Positions 34,625 through 46,296 of a DNA stretch of 64,000 nucleotides are shown piece by piece. Both the position numbers and the translations under genes were made by a program. Each line of letters starts with the position of its first letter. Within the stretch, counting starts at the first letter, position 1. The stretch lies in the NCBI GenBank assembly GCA_947561715.1, contig OX387204.1, positions 14,575,001 through 14,639,000 on the forward strand, read 5' to 3'. The notes beneath the pieces are model-generated. The model was not told where the DNA came from. It saw only the letters and a program-made list of their open reading frames with translations, and made no database searches. This DNA is from Ascidia mentula (Eukaryota; Chordata; Ascidiacea; Phlebobranchia; Ascidiidae).

Positions 34625-37600
34625 TACGACAGGGTATTATTTCATGTTGTTGTATATTTGTCTAAAATATGTGCTCTTGTTTCTTCGCGACTGGCAGTGA
34701 AAATACACCGGGTGTGAGTGAGGACGCCGATGCTTTCTTTCCGCCAGCCCAAAGATTCTCTCTCTGTGTGAAAGCCAATGCACTAGCGCGGGGGCGGACG
34801 CTACGCTCGCGACAGTTTCTGTGTGGACCCGGCCTAAGTGGTTAATAGGGTGACCAAAATTGATTGTGATAAAATAAATATTTGTGTAGTGTTTGGTTTT
34901 TAACTAAAGTCTTTTTTCAATTTAGGTTTGCAATTAAAGTCAGATCAACATGGCTAACAGTTATAGATTAATTGAGTGCCGAATGTCCATAAATTTGATG
35001 ATCAAAGAATTTCGCCACAAATTCTAAAATATAGACCCATTACTTTTTAAATACACAAAAAACAAATTTATTACATTCCAAATACTAACATAATAGCATT
35101 CATTTGTAGTGAACTTTTCTTTAAGCGACGGAAATTTTCCAATTAGATCATTGCAAACATGATGATATATCCAGCTTTCAGGGTACCTTTAAATAAAAAC
35201 ATACATTAGAAACTTTATGCACCTAAAATGTGCTGTGAAAGTACAACCCTACATGGTATATGTCACAACACAAAATGTCTATAACACGACGCCAAACTAA
35301 CACGACGAAGGGAAATCAGTTTTGTTGAGGCATCACCACTTAGAATTGTGTCCTTAATATCCACAGGAAAGGCTGGAAGTTTATAAACAATAGGCCACCT
35401 TCCAGTCTCGTCAGTGAAAGTATCATGAGACTCATCAGTTGATAATTTAATTGTGTTAACGAAATACTGCTGGCTGAATCATTAAGAACATCACTCAGTG
35501 CTGAACTTTCCTCCAGTATTGCTGCAAGTAAAAGTATGTTATATAGATTTTTAATATACTTGCTGAAAAAACAAATCGTACCATCATAATGTAATATTAC
35601 ATTCAGAGTTTTAAAGGTGGGGGGTGCGTATTATTCCTCCCAGTCCACCCAGTCTTCAAATTCATTACTATAATATTGCTGTTTTTCTTTGGTTGTGAAA
35701 CAAAGTGAATTTTTAATTTCTTCGCATCGACCATTGATGCAACCAGTAAAAGTCAGTTGGCAAAGCTATACAAAACTGATGGTTTGAACTAACGCGTAAT
35801 TAATTAGTTAACTGTAATTATCTAGCTACTTTCAAATCAACCGTGCTTAGCCTATAGAATTGCTGATTGGCTCGTGCGCTTTCGAAAGAGTGACGTAACA
35901 AAGTAAACTCCCACCAAAGGTGGAATATTTTTCAAAATCCACCTTTTCAGTTTACAGTGTAACAACTTTAATTCTTGCTGCAAAAATGACAGTGCAGTTT
36001 CATCAGCATTTCGAAATACTCGCAGTCATTTGCCAATTGAAAAATGTTTGGGTTGCAAATTTCACACCCCAACAATGCTAGATTTTACAAAATTTCTTGT
36101 CAATTCTCACAGCACTTCTCTGCTTGACAACGATTAACAAACTCTGGAATTAATCCTAAATAAAATGCTTATGTCCCACGCTAATTGTTCTGATTAAGAC
36201 AAAGGATTTATAGTAAATAATCTGTCCCACATTGCAAGCTGTTGTTGTCAACGATCAGGCAACCTCCAGTGACTTACTTACGCAGTGTGACACCACAGTC
36301 GAGTCTTTTCATAAATTAGGCAAACACATTTTTGTCATACGTGGTAATACGCGGGAATGTACGAATATGTTAAATATGAATAATGATAATATTGAAGCGG
36401 TAATTCATTCATCTATCTGCTTTCAAACACTACCATACATTCCCATAGGTAGGACAGAAAACTAAATGCAGCGGCCCTTTACAACGATTTCAGCATTTCA
36501 GAATTGAAATGTGTTGTTGTGTTGTTTATATCATACGGGCGAAAATGATTTGTTTCGGGTCCTGTATGCGCTAAACCGATAGTAACCCTGCTCATTTATC
36601 ATCAAAAGTATTTTATAGAATCAAGCAATTCAAAAGTGATAACACTGACATTCTGGAAGCACCTAAAACAAAATAAAAATGGACTCTCTAACACAGCTTG
36701 TGAATGCAAAAGAAAATAGTTTTGTCGCGCCTCCCGCTGTGATTTTGGATTTGGCTTCATCACGTGACTTGACAAGCAGCGCTGGAGTGCCCTTTTTTCT
36801 TTTTTTTCGCTTTTGTGTGTTGTTTGGTATTCCGTTTAAATTGCTCTGAAAACCAAATGAAGTCTTGCTGAATGGCAGAGTTAAGGTCGGAGACATAAAC
36901 TATGTTAATTTAATACCAGAAGAGCAGTTGTATTGCAAATTGCATCAAGCTTGTCAGCAACAGTGGCACATGAATAGTTTTAAAATTAAAAAAACGGTTT
37001 TCCAAATACTTAAGCAAATTGAGATGCAACGAAAACTCGATTACCTGAAAAAAGTGATCACAGAAAATCTAATCGAGGCGTTAGACCAGAGAATAATTGA
37101 CTAAAGAACAAGATTCGATTGCTTTTTGTGCATTTTGCAAAAAATACTGTAAAAATGAGTTCACCCTAAAGACTATGTAATATTTTATTTAATTATTGAG
37201 AATTAATACGATCTGGCACAATATAAACTTTTATCAATTAAACTATGTACCAGGGCACTTGATAGAAAAACTATGCCGGTGCGATGACTTATTCAAGATT
37301 AAATAAATTAATAAATTGTGCAATTTTATTACAAACACCTTAATTTTTAGGTAACCGTTGTGGTCACGCATCACTGCTTACGCACAGCAGCAATGGAGCG
37401 CTTGCATATTATATCCGCATGATTTATGGAATGTGCAATAATCCGTATAAGTTTACTGTTACTTGTGTGTGTGCCATGTAGAAATGTGCCAAGGAATAGT
37501 GTATAGTTATGTTGATCTTACATAAACCCTATCACGATTTGCACCATAAAATTAGAGAAAATACGTGACGATTTAAATTAAGTTTCATTTTTTAATTTAC

Positions 37601-38652
37601 AGTAGCAATAGAAAATTGAAGATTGTGGTACATAGACAAGCACATATGGAAAGTCCAAAAGAAATAAAATCATTTCGCTGCAACATCTGTGAAAAAGTAT
37701 TTAAATCTAAAGACTCAATGAAGCAACACACTGGAATTCACACTGGTGAGAAACCTTACAAGTGCAACTATTGTGAGAAAGCTTTTCGTAAAAAAAGTGA
37801 TCAACAAAATCACATAAGAACACATACTGGAGAGAAGCCTTACAAGTGCAACTATTGTGACAAATTATTCAGGCTAAGAAATCATCAACAAATACACATC
37901 CGAACTCACACCGGGGAGAAACCTTACAAGTGCAACTATTGTGACAAAACCTTTCGCCAAAGAGGTACTCAACAAATACACATCCGAACTCACACTGGGG
38001 AGAAGCCTTACAAGTGCATCCATTGTGAAAAATCTTTCAGTGAAGCAGGTGCTTTACGAAGTCACATAACAACACATACTGGGGAGAAGCCTTGCAAGTG
38101 CATCCATGGCGACAAATCTTTCTGTCAAACAAGTGTTTTACAAAGTCACATAACAACACATACTGGGGAGAAGCCTTACAAGTGCAACTATTGTGACAAA
38201 TCTTTCATGCATAGAAGTACTCAACTCATGCACATCCGAACTCACACTGGAGAGAAACCCTTCAAGTGCAACTTTTGTATCAAAGCATTTAGCAACAAAA
38301 GTGATCTACAAAATCACATAAGAACACATACTGGAGAAAAGCCATTCAGATGCGAAGTTTGTGAAAAAACCTTTAGAACTAATACAAACTTAAATAAACA
38401 CAGACGTGTCCATACTGGAGAGAAATCCTACAAGTGCAACGATTGCGGCCGGGATTATAGTAGCAAACAAGGATTGGAAAATCACATACGAACGCATACT
38501 GGAGAAAAGCCTAACAGATGTGAAGTTTGTGAAAAAACGTTTAAAACCAATTCGATCTTAAAAAAGCACAGACAAGTCCACTTACGAGACAAGTTGTGAC
38601 ATTTGCGAATAATCTTGGTTGATTATTTTTTGAATAAATGCGCCCCTTTTCT
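34625..38652 (+). repeat. ZNF-II tandem unit B
   Basis: A complete unit of about 4.0 kb, arranged as unit A and closely similar throughout, with the 11-finger gene at 37646. The 5' donor equivalent reads AAGCTTGTCAGC instead of AAGCTTGGTAGC, so splicing of the 5' exon may differ here. The change also removes a TAG, leaving a longer open frame (36865-37104) that I regard as fortuitous. Confidence 0.85.
37646..38599 (+). CDS. C2H2 zinc-finger protein, 11 fingers (ZNF-II)
   Basis: This 317-residue protein has a short leader (MESPKEIKS) and then 11 finger positions. In finger 6 the second zinc-binding Cys is replaced by Gly (CKCIHGDKSF), so that finger is probably unfolded. The other ten look intact. 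The start at 37646 (ATG) matches the family, although the frame is open upstream to 37616. In this copy alone the upstream codon that is TGA in units 0 and A reads AGA. Most likely a nuclear DNA-binding protein. Confidence 0.9.
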   Translation: MESPKEIKSFRCNICEKVFKSKDSMKQHTGIHTGEKPYKCNYCEKAFRKKSDQQNHIRTHTGEKPYKCNYCDKLFRLRNHQQIHIRTHTGEKPYKCNYCDKTFRQRGTQQIHIRTHTGEKPYKCIHCEKSFSEAGALRSHITTHTGEKPCKCIHGDKSFCQTSVLQSHITTHTGEKPYKCNYCDKSFMHRSTQLMHIRTHTGEKPFKCNFCIKAFSNKSDLQNHIRTHTGEKPFRCEVCEKTFRTNTNLNKHRRVHTGEKSYKCNDCGRDYSSKQGLENHIRTHTGEKPNRCEVCEKTFKTNSILKKHRQVHLRDKL

Positions 38653-39530
38653 TAAGACAGGGTATTATTTCATGTTGTTGCATATTTGTCTAAAACATGT
38701 GCTCCTGTTTCTCAAAGATTCTATCTCTGTGCGAAAACCAATGCACTAGCGCGCGGGCGGACGCTACGCTCGCGACAGTTTCTGTGTGGACCCGGCCTAA
38801 GGGGATAATAGTGTGTCCAAATTTGATTGTGATAAAATAAATATTTGTGTAGTGTTTGGTTTTCAATTGAAGTCTTTTTTTAATGTAGGTTTCCAATTAA
38901 AGTCAAATCAACATGGCTAACAGTTATTAGTGTTAAGAATTTCGCCACAAATTCTAAAATATGGACCCATTACTTTTTAAATGCACAAAAAACAAATTTA
39001 TTACATTCCAAATACTAACATAATAGCAATCATTTGTAGTGAACTTTTCTTCAGCGAAGGAAATTTTCCAATTAGAGCATTGCAAACATCATGATATATC
39101 CAGCTTACAGGGTACCTTTCAATAAAAAGCATACATTAGAAACTTTATGCACCTAAAATGTGCTGTGAAGGTACAACCCTACATGGTATATGTCACAATA
39201 CAAAATGTCTATAACACGACGCCAAACTAACACGACGAGGGGAAATCAGTTTTGTTGAGGCATCGCCACTTAGAATTGTGTCCTTAATATCCACAGGAAA
39301 GGCTTAGCAAACACATTTTTGTCATACGTGGTAATACGTGGGTGGTAATACGTGGGAATGTACGAATATCTTAAATATTATTAATGGAAATATTGAAGCA
39401 GATATTCATTCATCTATCTGCTTTCAAACACTATCATACATTCTCATGGGTAGGACAGAAAACTAAATGCAGCGGCCCTTTACAAGGATTTCAGCAGTTC
39501 AGAATTGAAATGAAAAACAAGATTTTGTTA
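38653..39530 (+). repeat. ZNF-II unit C, partial
   Basis: The head of a further unit, with an internal deletion: at about 39303 the sequence jumps from CACAGGAAAGGC to AGCAAACACATTTTTG, which lies about 0.95-1 kb further on in units A and B. Homology ends near 39530. No ZNF gene directly follows. A diverged stretch of unit spacer reappears at about 40330-40760. Confidence 0.75.
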
Positions 39531-40849
39531 CATCGCTTTAGCATTTTGTGATTACACCCCTTGGGTTATTGCGTAAAATTTTGCCATTCTATTTCAATCA
39601 AACATTGACGCAATAATTCGTGACGATCTTTTCGATTCGGGTTCGGAGTTTACGTTTTCAATAAACTAAAGAATGCGAACGTACCGTCAACACTAAATCG
39701 AAATTTTGTAATAGGTTTGAGAAGTTACGTCAGAGGAGAGCGTATAGAATGTTTGTGTTCGTCATGCCTGACAAAATTGTTGCGTGTACACGGCACTGCA
39801 CAAACACAGACTGCATAGCGTTTAGCTACTTGCATATATGTACGAACTTGCTGTGTTTGTTTAATAAATCTTATTCAATGCAAAGTATGTACAGTAAACA
39901 TAAAAGTTAAACGGACCACTATTAACGCTTCATCTTGTTCACGGTGGTATACACTTGGAGACGTTTTGTTGGAACAACTTACCACTTACTGTCGAAATAC
40001 GCGTTCCACGAGACTTCAATTTTCTCACATAATAAACTCTTGCTCTGGCTTTGATAGAAATGTTTCATGGTTTTGTTTCTTTCAAAAATTATTTTAATAC
40101 TGTGGATGTTGTCAAAGCAGAGGCATCACTTCCAAACCTGTAATAAAGTTTAGATTTGAGCGCAATTTCATTACGTTTAAAATAACAGTCCATCGAAAAG
40201 TCAACTTATTTACATACTGTGTTGTTGATATCGAAAGTGCGAACCAGAGTACTTTCGTAACGTGTAGGTCTTGATTGACACATTCTATAAATCACCAAAG
40301 AATGTTTTTTTGTTACTGATTCGAACAGCAATTTAAACACATTACTCAAAGGCACCAAAAACAAAATTTTAAGCTAACACAACTCGAGAAGTAACGTGAA
40401 TGCCAAAAGAGACAGCGAGTGGCGCAACAGTATTATTGTTTTTGTTTCGTTTTTTCCCCTTCATGTGATTTCGCATGCAGTTTGTGCTTTTTTTTTTTTT
40501 TTTTTTTGCTTTTGGGTGTTGAACGTTTAATTTCTGTGTTAAACCCTGATTAAGTCGCGCTGTATGGCAGACGAAACATTGGGAAATAAACTGATTTATT
40601 GCAAGAAGACGAGTTCTACTGTGCATGCCTGGTAGCAAGAGCGGCTCATGAAAAATGATTTTTCAAGTACTCTAAAAACTTTGATGCAAACGATATTTCG
40701 ATTTACCGAAATACTTATTGCAGTAATTCCAAACGAGGAGTTGGACTAGAGGTTCATTCGCTAAAGAAAAGGAAAATATTATTTATATTTCAACACCTGC
40801 AAAACTACTGTAAAAATCAATTCGCACTTATGCTTATATGTAATAGTTG
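39531..40849. other. Intergenic DNA with diverged unit spacer
   Basis: 39531-40330 holds nothing I recognise. From about 40330 to 40760 there is weak but colinear similarity to 36650-37120, including TGGTAGCAA at the donor position and a long T-tract. This is presumably the 5' region of the older ZNF at 41748. Confidence 0.45.
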
Positions 40850-41144
40850 TTTCAAATATTACTGTGACAACTTTGTGTCAACGCTTCTAGTCTCATAAAA
40901 CATTTCGCTTTATTAAGTATCATCAGTTCTGTGCAAACAAAATAACACTGATCAGAGTGCCGTCCAGTATGTTAGCACCAGCGGTTTGTACTGTTCGGCC
41001 AGTTTTATCGTTTTAGCATTTTAGCATTTAACTATGTCCTTTCTGTTTATTTTGTACATACAGAACTGATGATACTTAATAAAGCGAAACATGATTTATG
41101 AAACTAGAAGCGTTTACACAAATTTATCATAGTAATATTTGAAA
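40850..41144. mobile_element. Short element with ~95-bp inverted termini and hammerhead-like core
   Basis: The left arm (40850-40944) and the right arm (41047-41144) are inverse copies with few mismatches. Each arm contains CTGATGATACTTAATAAAG followed by CGAAA (minus strand left, plus strand right), similar to a hammerhead core but with a weak stem II. A half copy lies at 47321-47470. There is no coding region. Penelope-like or other hammerhead-carrying repeats are possible sources. Confidence 0.6.
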
Positions 41145-41196
41145 TTGAAATTAAAGTTTTACTTGTGTCTTGAGAAAGAAGTGTTACGGATTAAAT

Positions 41197-41528
41197 CAGT
41201 GTTTCTAAAACTTTTCTTCAGTACCGCCCCCCAAACACCTTAGTCATTTAACAACGCCCAAAAGAACAGACAAAAAACACAACGAATTGATTTGTTGTTT
41301 CGTAAGTCTCTTTATAAGCTAAGAAAATTACGGAAAGGTACACGCGTACCACCTGGAATGCAGTCGCATACCACTAGTGGTAAACGTACCACCGGTTGGG
41401 AAACACTGACTTACGCTATAAGATAAAATTTGCCATGTCACCAAGCGTCGCCCATTCAGTCTCCAGCGCCCCCAGTAGGATTGCAAACGCCCCTAGGGGG
41501 GCGCTGGCGCCCACTTTGGGAACCACTG
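41197..41528. mobile_element. hAT-like MITE with nested hAT-like debris
   Basis: The ends are CAGTGTTTCTAAAACTTTTC and TTTGGGAACCACTG. The flanks GATTAAAT (41189-41196) and GTTTAGAT (41529-41536) agree at six of eight positions, as expected of an aged 8-bp duplication. Inside, near 41330-41410, is a second hAT-type terminus ending GGTTGGGAAACACTG that matches the relic at 54893-54966 in inverse. No coding sequence. Confidence 0.65.
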
Positions 41529-41747
41529 GTTTAGATGGATTCCGTGAAATTAAAACAATTTCATTTTTATGTAACAATTGATATGATCATTGAGATTATT
41601 TGGACCTTTCACCGTTGAGTTTTTCGTGGCAATTGCCTTTGTGAGCTACAAGCATTTGAACACCAGGTCACCTTTAAACATCAGAGATTTTCATTTCAGG
41701 TTTGCAAAAGCAAGAGGAAACAGAAAACTGTGATAAATTGCCCACAT

Positions 41748-42188
41748 ATGGAAAGTCCACATGAAAAGGATTTGTTTCGCTGCAACGTCTGTGAAAAATG
41801 TTTTAAAACTGTCAGCATACTGAAGGAACACATTGGAATTCACATTGGGGAGAAACCTTACAGGTGCAACTATTGTGAGAAAGATTTCTGTAATAAAAGT
41901 AACCAACAAAGACACATTCGAATTCATACTGGAGAGAAACCTTACAGATGTGGAATTTGTGAAAAAGCGTTTCGTAACAAGACAGACTTGAAACAACACA
42001 GACGTGTCCATACCGGAGAGAAACCTTACAAGTGCACGTATTGCAAGAAATCTTTTCGACTAAAGAATCATCTACAAAATCACATCAAAACGCATACTGG
42101 AGAAAAGCCTTTCAGATTTAAATTTTGCGAAAAAACGTTTCGTACCAATTCAAACTTAATTCCACACATTCGAAAGCATATTGGATAG
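41748..42188 (+). CDS. Shortened C2H2 zinc-finger protein, 5 finger positions
   Basis: This 146-residue product has the leader MESPHEKDL, four intact fingers and a fifth whose first Cys has become Phe ([10 protein letters not shown]). It ends just after the fifth finger. Downstream DNA still encodes recognisable finger remnants, so the gene was once longer. The acceptor TTTCATTTCAG lies at 41699/41700, 48 bases before the ATG, as in the other ZNF genes. It may still make a four-finger protein, or it may be decaying. Confidence 0.7.
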   Translation: MESPHEKDLFRCNVCEKCFKTVSILKEHIGIHIGEKPYRCNYCEKDFCNKSNQQRHIRIHTGEKPYRCGICEKAFRNKTDLKQHRRVHTGEKPYKCTYCKKSFRLKNHLQNHIKTHTGEKPFRFKFCEKTFRTNSNLIPHIRKHIG

Positions 42189-42500
42189 AACATAACCAGT
42201 GCAACTATCGAATAAAAGCTTTCACCTGCAAAAATAATTTACACAACAAGAACACATACTGAAGTTTACAGATGTGAAATTTGTGAAAAAATTTTTGCAG
42301 CCAATTCAAACTTGGTTCTCCACAGACTAGTCAATACCGGAAAGAAGCGATTCAAATATTGCGAAAGAGCATTTCTAACCAGTTCAATGTGGAACAGCAA
42401 CCGACAATTACACACTTGGGAAAAAACGTTTAAATTCAATCTATGTGAAAAACTTTTCGGATTTGCGTTCAAACAAACGAAACCATTCTACATGGTCTGA
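42189..42500 (+). pseudogene. Decayed finger remnants of the ZNF at 41748
   Basis: In shifting frames the sequence shows YRCEICEKIF-like, LTSSMWNSN-like and FKFNLCEKLF-like pieces with missing zinc ligands. These are remains of three or so additional fingers beyond the stop at 42188. Confidence 0.7.
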
Positions 42501-43256
42501 TCAGATCTCGCAACCCTGTATTACAAGAAATTTAAAGAGGATGGACTGAAAAACTGTTAAGCGTAATACATTTGTCTAATATTGGTCTATTTCTCTGCGT
42601 TGTGTCTGTTCTTTTCTAATAAATTTTTGTCTCACTTAATCGTGCGTGAAACCTTAATACTGGCCTACCAAGGAATTTCAGATTATTAGTCTCCGCTCCA
42701 CCTAGGAAAGCTTATGCGCACTGTAATATATTCATATATAAGCATGCTGTGTTGATTTTATAACATCGAAATTCGGAGAGTATATTACGCTTTTTATAAA
42801 GTTGCGCAAATTTGTTACTTTATGACCTAAAAAGTCATAAAAACGTACTCTTTGAAGCCTCGAGTGAAAGGCCGACTGTTTTTTATGTGCGTCGTCACAA
42901 CACTTTGTAGAGTGATTTAACGGCTCCGTGACGTTTGGGAATATACTTAATCGTTATTCTCTGTCTTTCTTTGTCATATGTAACAACCTTGAGTTACGCT
43001 GAAAAACGAAAACTAAGAAAAGCTAAGCACGCAAGTCCAAGCAAGCACGTTTCTTTAAAAATGGGGCATCTACCCAACGCAAACAAAATATTCCGTCCTT
43101 TTAATGTATAAGTTCGGGATATACAAAAATTATAACCGTTGGGTTGCGTTGTGCGGATAAAACCTTCATACCAGGATAAATGTGCGAATCGTTTGAAAGG
43201 TTTATCGTTTGAAAAATTTCTGCTGTACAAATAAAATCTCTCTCTTGTGTACTTTG

Positions 43257-43332
43257 TTTTCGGTTTTGAAATTCCATCCTATCAGTGAAACTTTGATATA
43301 CCATGCAAATTCATTGGGGTATTTTGTTCACG
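43257..43332 (-). pseudogene. Relic of a third MVYLRIS-family gene
   Basis: About 75 bases match the 3' half of the genes at 44849 and 47713. On the minus strand it gives KIPQ, a stop, then ICMVYQSFTDRMEF, where the 47713 protein reads KIPQLICMVCQRLTDVGWEL. The rest of the gene is not recognisable. It lies immediately upstream of the broken ZNF at 43364. Confidence 0.65.
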
Positions 43333-43363
43333 TACAAAGAGGTAAATGAGCACTTCAATTATT

Positions 43364-44188
43364 ATGGATAGTCAACAAATAAAATCAGTTCACTGCAATA
43401 TTTGTGAAAAATCATTTGAAGCAGAAAGCACCCTAAAGAAACAATTTGGAATTCGCACTGGAGAGGAACCTTACAAGTGCAACTAAGTTTTAAGAACTAA
43501 AGGTGGTCTACGAATACACATTCGAACACACACTGGGGCGAAGCCTTTTATATGTAATATTGGTGAAAAAACTTTTGGAACCAGTTCAAATTTGAATGCA
43601 CACAGAAGAACCCACACAGGAGAGAAAGTTTTCCGATGTGACATTTGTGAGAAATTTTTTGGAACCAATTCAAGTTTGATAACACACATCAGAAGACATA
43701 CTGGAGAGAAACCTTTCAAATGCGAAACTTGTGAAAAAAGTTTTTCAACTAGTTCGAATTTGATAACACACGGAAGAACCCATACTGGAGAGAAGCCCTA
43801 CAAGTGTACCATTTGTAATAAGGCATTTAGAAACGCATGCGCCCTAAAAACTCACTTTCGAACTCATACTGGAGAGAAGCCTTTTAAGTGCGAAATTTGC
43901 GAAAATTTTTTTAAATTCCATTCAAGTTTAATTACACTCAGGCAAATCCACACTGGAGAGAAATCTTTCAAGTGTACATATTGCACTAAAGATTTTTATA
44001 GAAAACATCTTCTGCATAAACACATAAAAACACATACTAAAAAAAGTCACCTACCCCAATCCAGAACACTAATGCACTTATCAGCGCGAAAAAAATGCCT
44101 TCCTGAATTTTTTTTAGCGGACGTCCATGCTAATAATACATCCCCCATGGAACGTGAGAATGAGATGAAGACGAGGTTGTGGCGATAA
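43364..44188 (+). pseudogene. Broken C2H2 zinc-finger gene
   Basis: An ATG at 43364 starts MDSQQIKSVHCNICEKSF. Finger 1 has lost both His ligands. The frame meets a stop at 43484-43486, at the site of a small deletion in finger 2. The same frame then continues open to 44188 through six more finger positions: one lacks a Cys (CNIGEKTF), one lacks its first His (SLITLRQIH), and four appear intact. A 49-residue tail without fingers follows. No ATG precedes the open part, so translation of the intact fingers is doubtful. AATAAA lies near 44323. Confidence 0.7.
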
Positions 44189-44848
44189 AGGGCGTGATGT
44201 ACCAGAGATCTAATCGATTTGGGTCTTGTTACTTTTCATGTACTTTGCCTTTTTTCAACCTGGAACTATTGTCATAGCGCAAATGTCAATAATTATTTAT
44301 TGTATTTATTTTCAGGAATTGTAAATAAATTTGGTGCTACCTATTGCGTCCATGTCAGTACAAAATAAGTTGTAAGTTAGAATAATATTGATAAACTTGA
44401 ATTGTAAGTAGTTTTCTGCTATTCAATTTGAATTTGAGTATGGTGCTGTGAAGGCGAATAAATATATTCCGAAATGTATATTATTGGTATGCTTTTCTTA
44501 ATTTCTTGGTGTACCCATGGCCCCTGCCCCGTTTGCGCGTGCTTCATTCATTGGTTAAACAACTCTTCGTTTATTGTTCTGTATGAATGGACTCCAATTT
44601 GTGCCAAAAAGGCTTTAAATTAAGAAGAGCAATTAAAACGTACATACAAAAACAAATGGGTGTAAATGCTAATTGTAATTACGTCGTAAAACAAGAAACG
44701 CTATAACAGCAACTCTGGTCAACATCAGACAAAATGTTTAACCGCAAATGACATGAATTATTGTAAAAGCCAGTTCAGTAGAAAACATAATGAGTAGCCA
44801 AAATAATGCAGAAAAATGTTAATCTTTGTAATGCAAATATCGTATTCT

Positions 44849-45157
44849 TTAACTGGACACTTTGTACAACATTAACTCTATTCCCTTCTGACAGATGCTT
44901 TCAGTTTTAAGTTCCCATCCTATTTCGGCGAGACGTTGACATACCATGCAGATTAACCGGGAACCTTTGCCTCTGTATGTGCTGCTCAATGAACATTTCA
45001 ATTTACCGTTTGCTTGATCCACAATCCAATCGTACTTTTTGCTTGAAAACTCTTCTACGACACTTTTAAACGTCCTTATTGTTTCATCATCGAGAGTTGG
45101 AAATGCAAATGCATTTAATGACGGACTGTACGTAACTGATATGCGCAGGTAAACCAT
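44849..45157 (-). CDS. Small protein of unknown function, MVYLRIS family, member 1
   Basis: A 102-residue single-exon protein starting MVYLRIS, with the most conserved block ICMVCQRL followed by GWELKTES and a C-terminal LMLYK. It has no signal peptide and no membrane segment. I do not recognise the family. It is real to judge by its paralogue at 47713-48018: more than half of residues are identical over the full length without gaps in the core, while flanking DNA is more diverged. Upstream DNA is also shared in part (45230-45640 with 48150-48640), so the pair arose by duplication of gene plus promoter. Three Cys residues are shared (KLKCS, ICMVC). Confidence 0.7.
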   Translation of the reverse strand: MVYLRISVTYSPSLNAFAFPTLDDETIRTFKSVVEEFSSKKYDWIVDQANGKLKCSLSSTYRGKGSRLICMVCQRLAEIGWELKTESICQKGIELMLYKVSS

Positions 45158-46185
45158 TTTAACACCTCAAATGTTAATCAACACACATGCCTTATAAAAG
45201 ATTCGTGTTCCAACAGCTTTAAAACAAAATATGTCAGAATTTGTCACGCTTGAGAAAATATCGGGCCTTATGACAGTCGCAGCTGCAGAAAAAGATTGTT
45301 TAGCATTTCGGCCACACGTCGTCTTCACCAATGGTAATCGGATATTTTAACGTAATTTTGATTCCACAGCTGTTTTCTTGCGACATGATGTGTTGTCCTC
45401 AACTAAGCACAGTTTTTTTCCTGTTAAGATTTCTGAACTGGGCACAAGTGAACTACGAAAGTAAAGCCAACTCAATTTACTACAAAATCTGTCTTATAGT
45501 TATGCAGTGAACGTTTCAACGCGCTAGATAGAACAACAACTGGGGAGCACCAGCATTTAGCGCACTTGATTAATTGTTTCCGATGTAGACATTCCCCTTC
45601 TCTTTTCGTGCGCTTACATATGTCACGATTAATCCAGGGTATCCTCCACCTTTTGAGCACCGTATACTGCGGTATAATAGTTATGTTTGGTCAACATCTC
45701 CATGATTTCGCGGCCCAACTCATATGCGCACACGCAAATATAACCTTTCTATTTTGTATAAGCACTGCTTCTAGCAATACTCGCCATGTGGAGTGTCAAG
45801 GGCTATCGACCGCTGGATTATAACCAACGAGAAAGAGACAATGTAACATTCTATGTTTTACACAAAATCTGATGATAAGTTTAACTTCAGGAAAAGCTTT
45901 TTTGTTTGGGAAAGAAGAAAACTGATTGAGATTCTTGACCAGAATATTCAGGAATATAATCCTGGTGTGGTAAAAAAATTACATGTTTCGGCCAAATGAT
46001 TTTCGCATTCTGCTCCGTAAGGATCAATATGCCGTTCTTTTTTCTTTTGTGTGCTGTTTATCTGCTAATTTTTTTGCGCAAAAAACAAACTATTTGACTT
46101 GACTTAATTCTCATTATCTAGAAAACGTCCGACCAGACCAGTACTCATACTCGTACCTCAAGCGCAACGTACTGAAAATCAACCT
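45158..46185. other. Upstream region of the small gene and intergenic DNA
   Basis: It shares segments with 48020-48640: GTCACGCTTGAGAAAA near 45242 and near 48156, and a C/T-rich stretch with CGTGCG..CAC/AT..CACGATTAAT near 45590-45635. These are candidate promoter elements of the MVYLRIS genes. No other gene is seen. Confidence 0.4.
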
Positions 46186-46296
46186 TCTTTATTCACCACA
46201 CCGGGATTTAAACCCAGGGTATCAAGGCCAAGAATCCCGATCAAATCCCATTTTCTGTGGGTCGGGCGCTTGAACGATGCTGTCAATCGTCGGCCT
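46186..46296 (-). mobile_element. tRNA-derived SINE fragment
   Basis: Read on the minus strand it has a tRNA-like CAAGCGCCCGACCCAC, then GGGATTTGATCGGGATTC, and a degenerate B box GGGTTTAAATCCCGG followed by TGTGGTGAATAAA. A diverged member of the same family lies at 63486-63575. It is too decayed to be a tRNA gene. Confidence 0.6.

Noticed and set aside
36232-36465. Open frame ending YIPIGRTEN in ZNF unit B
   Set aside because: The equivalent stretch in units A and C carries a GGTGGTAATACG duplication and other changes that break it, and it begins at TTG.
36865-37104. Open frame LIPEEQLYCKLHQACQQQW in ZNF unit B
   Set aside because: The other units have a TAG at the same place and the frame begins at TTG. 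It is better explained as a non-coding 5' exon and intron.
46186-46296. tRNA gene
   Set aside because: A B-box-like segment is present, but the cloverleaf cannot be formed and the spacing is too long. It is a SINE fragment.
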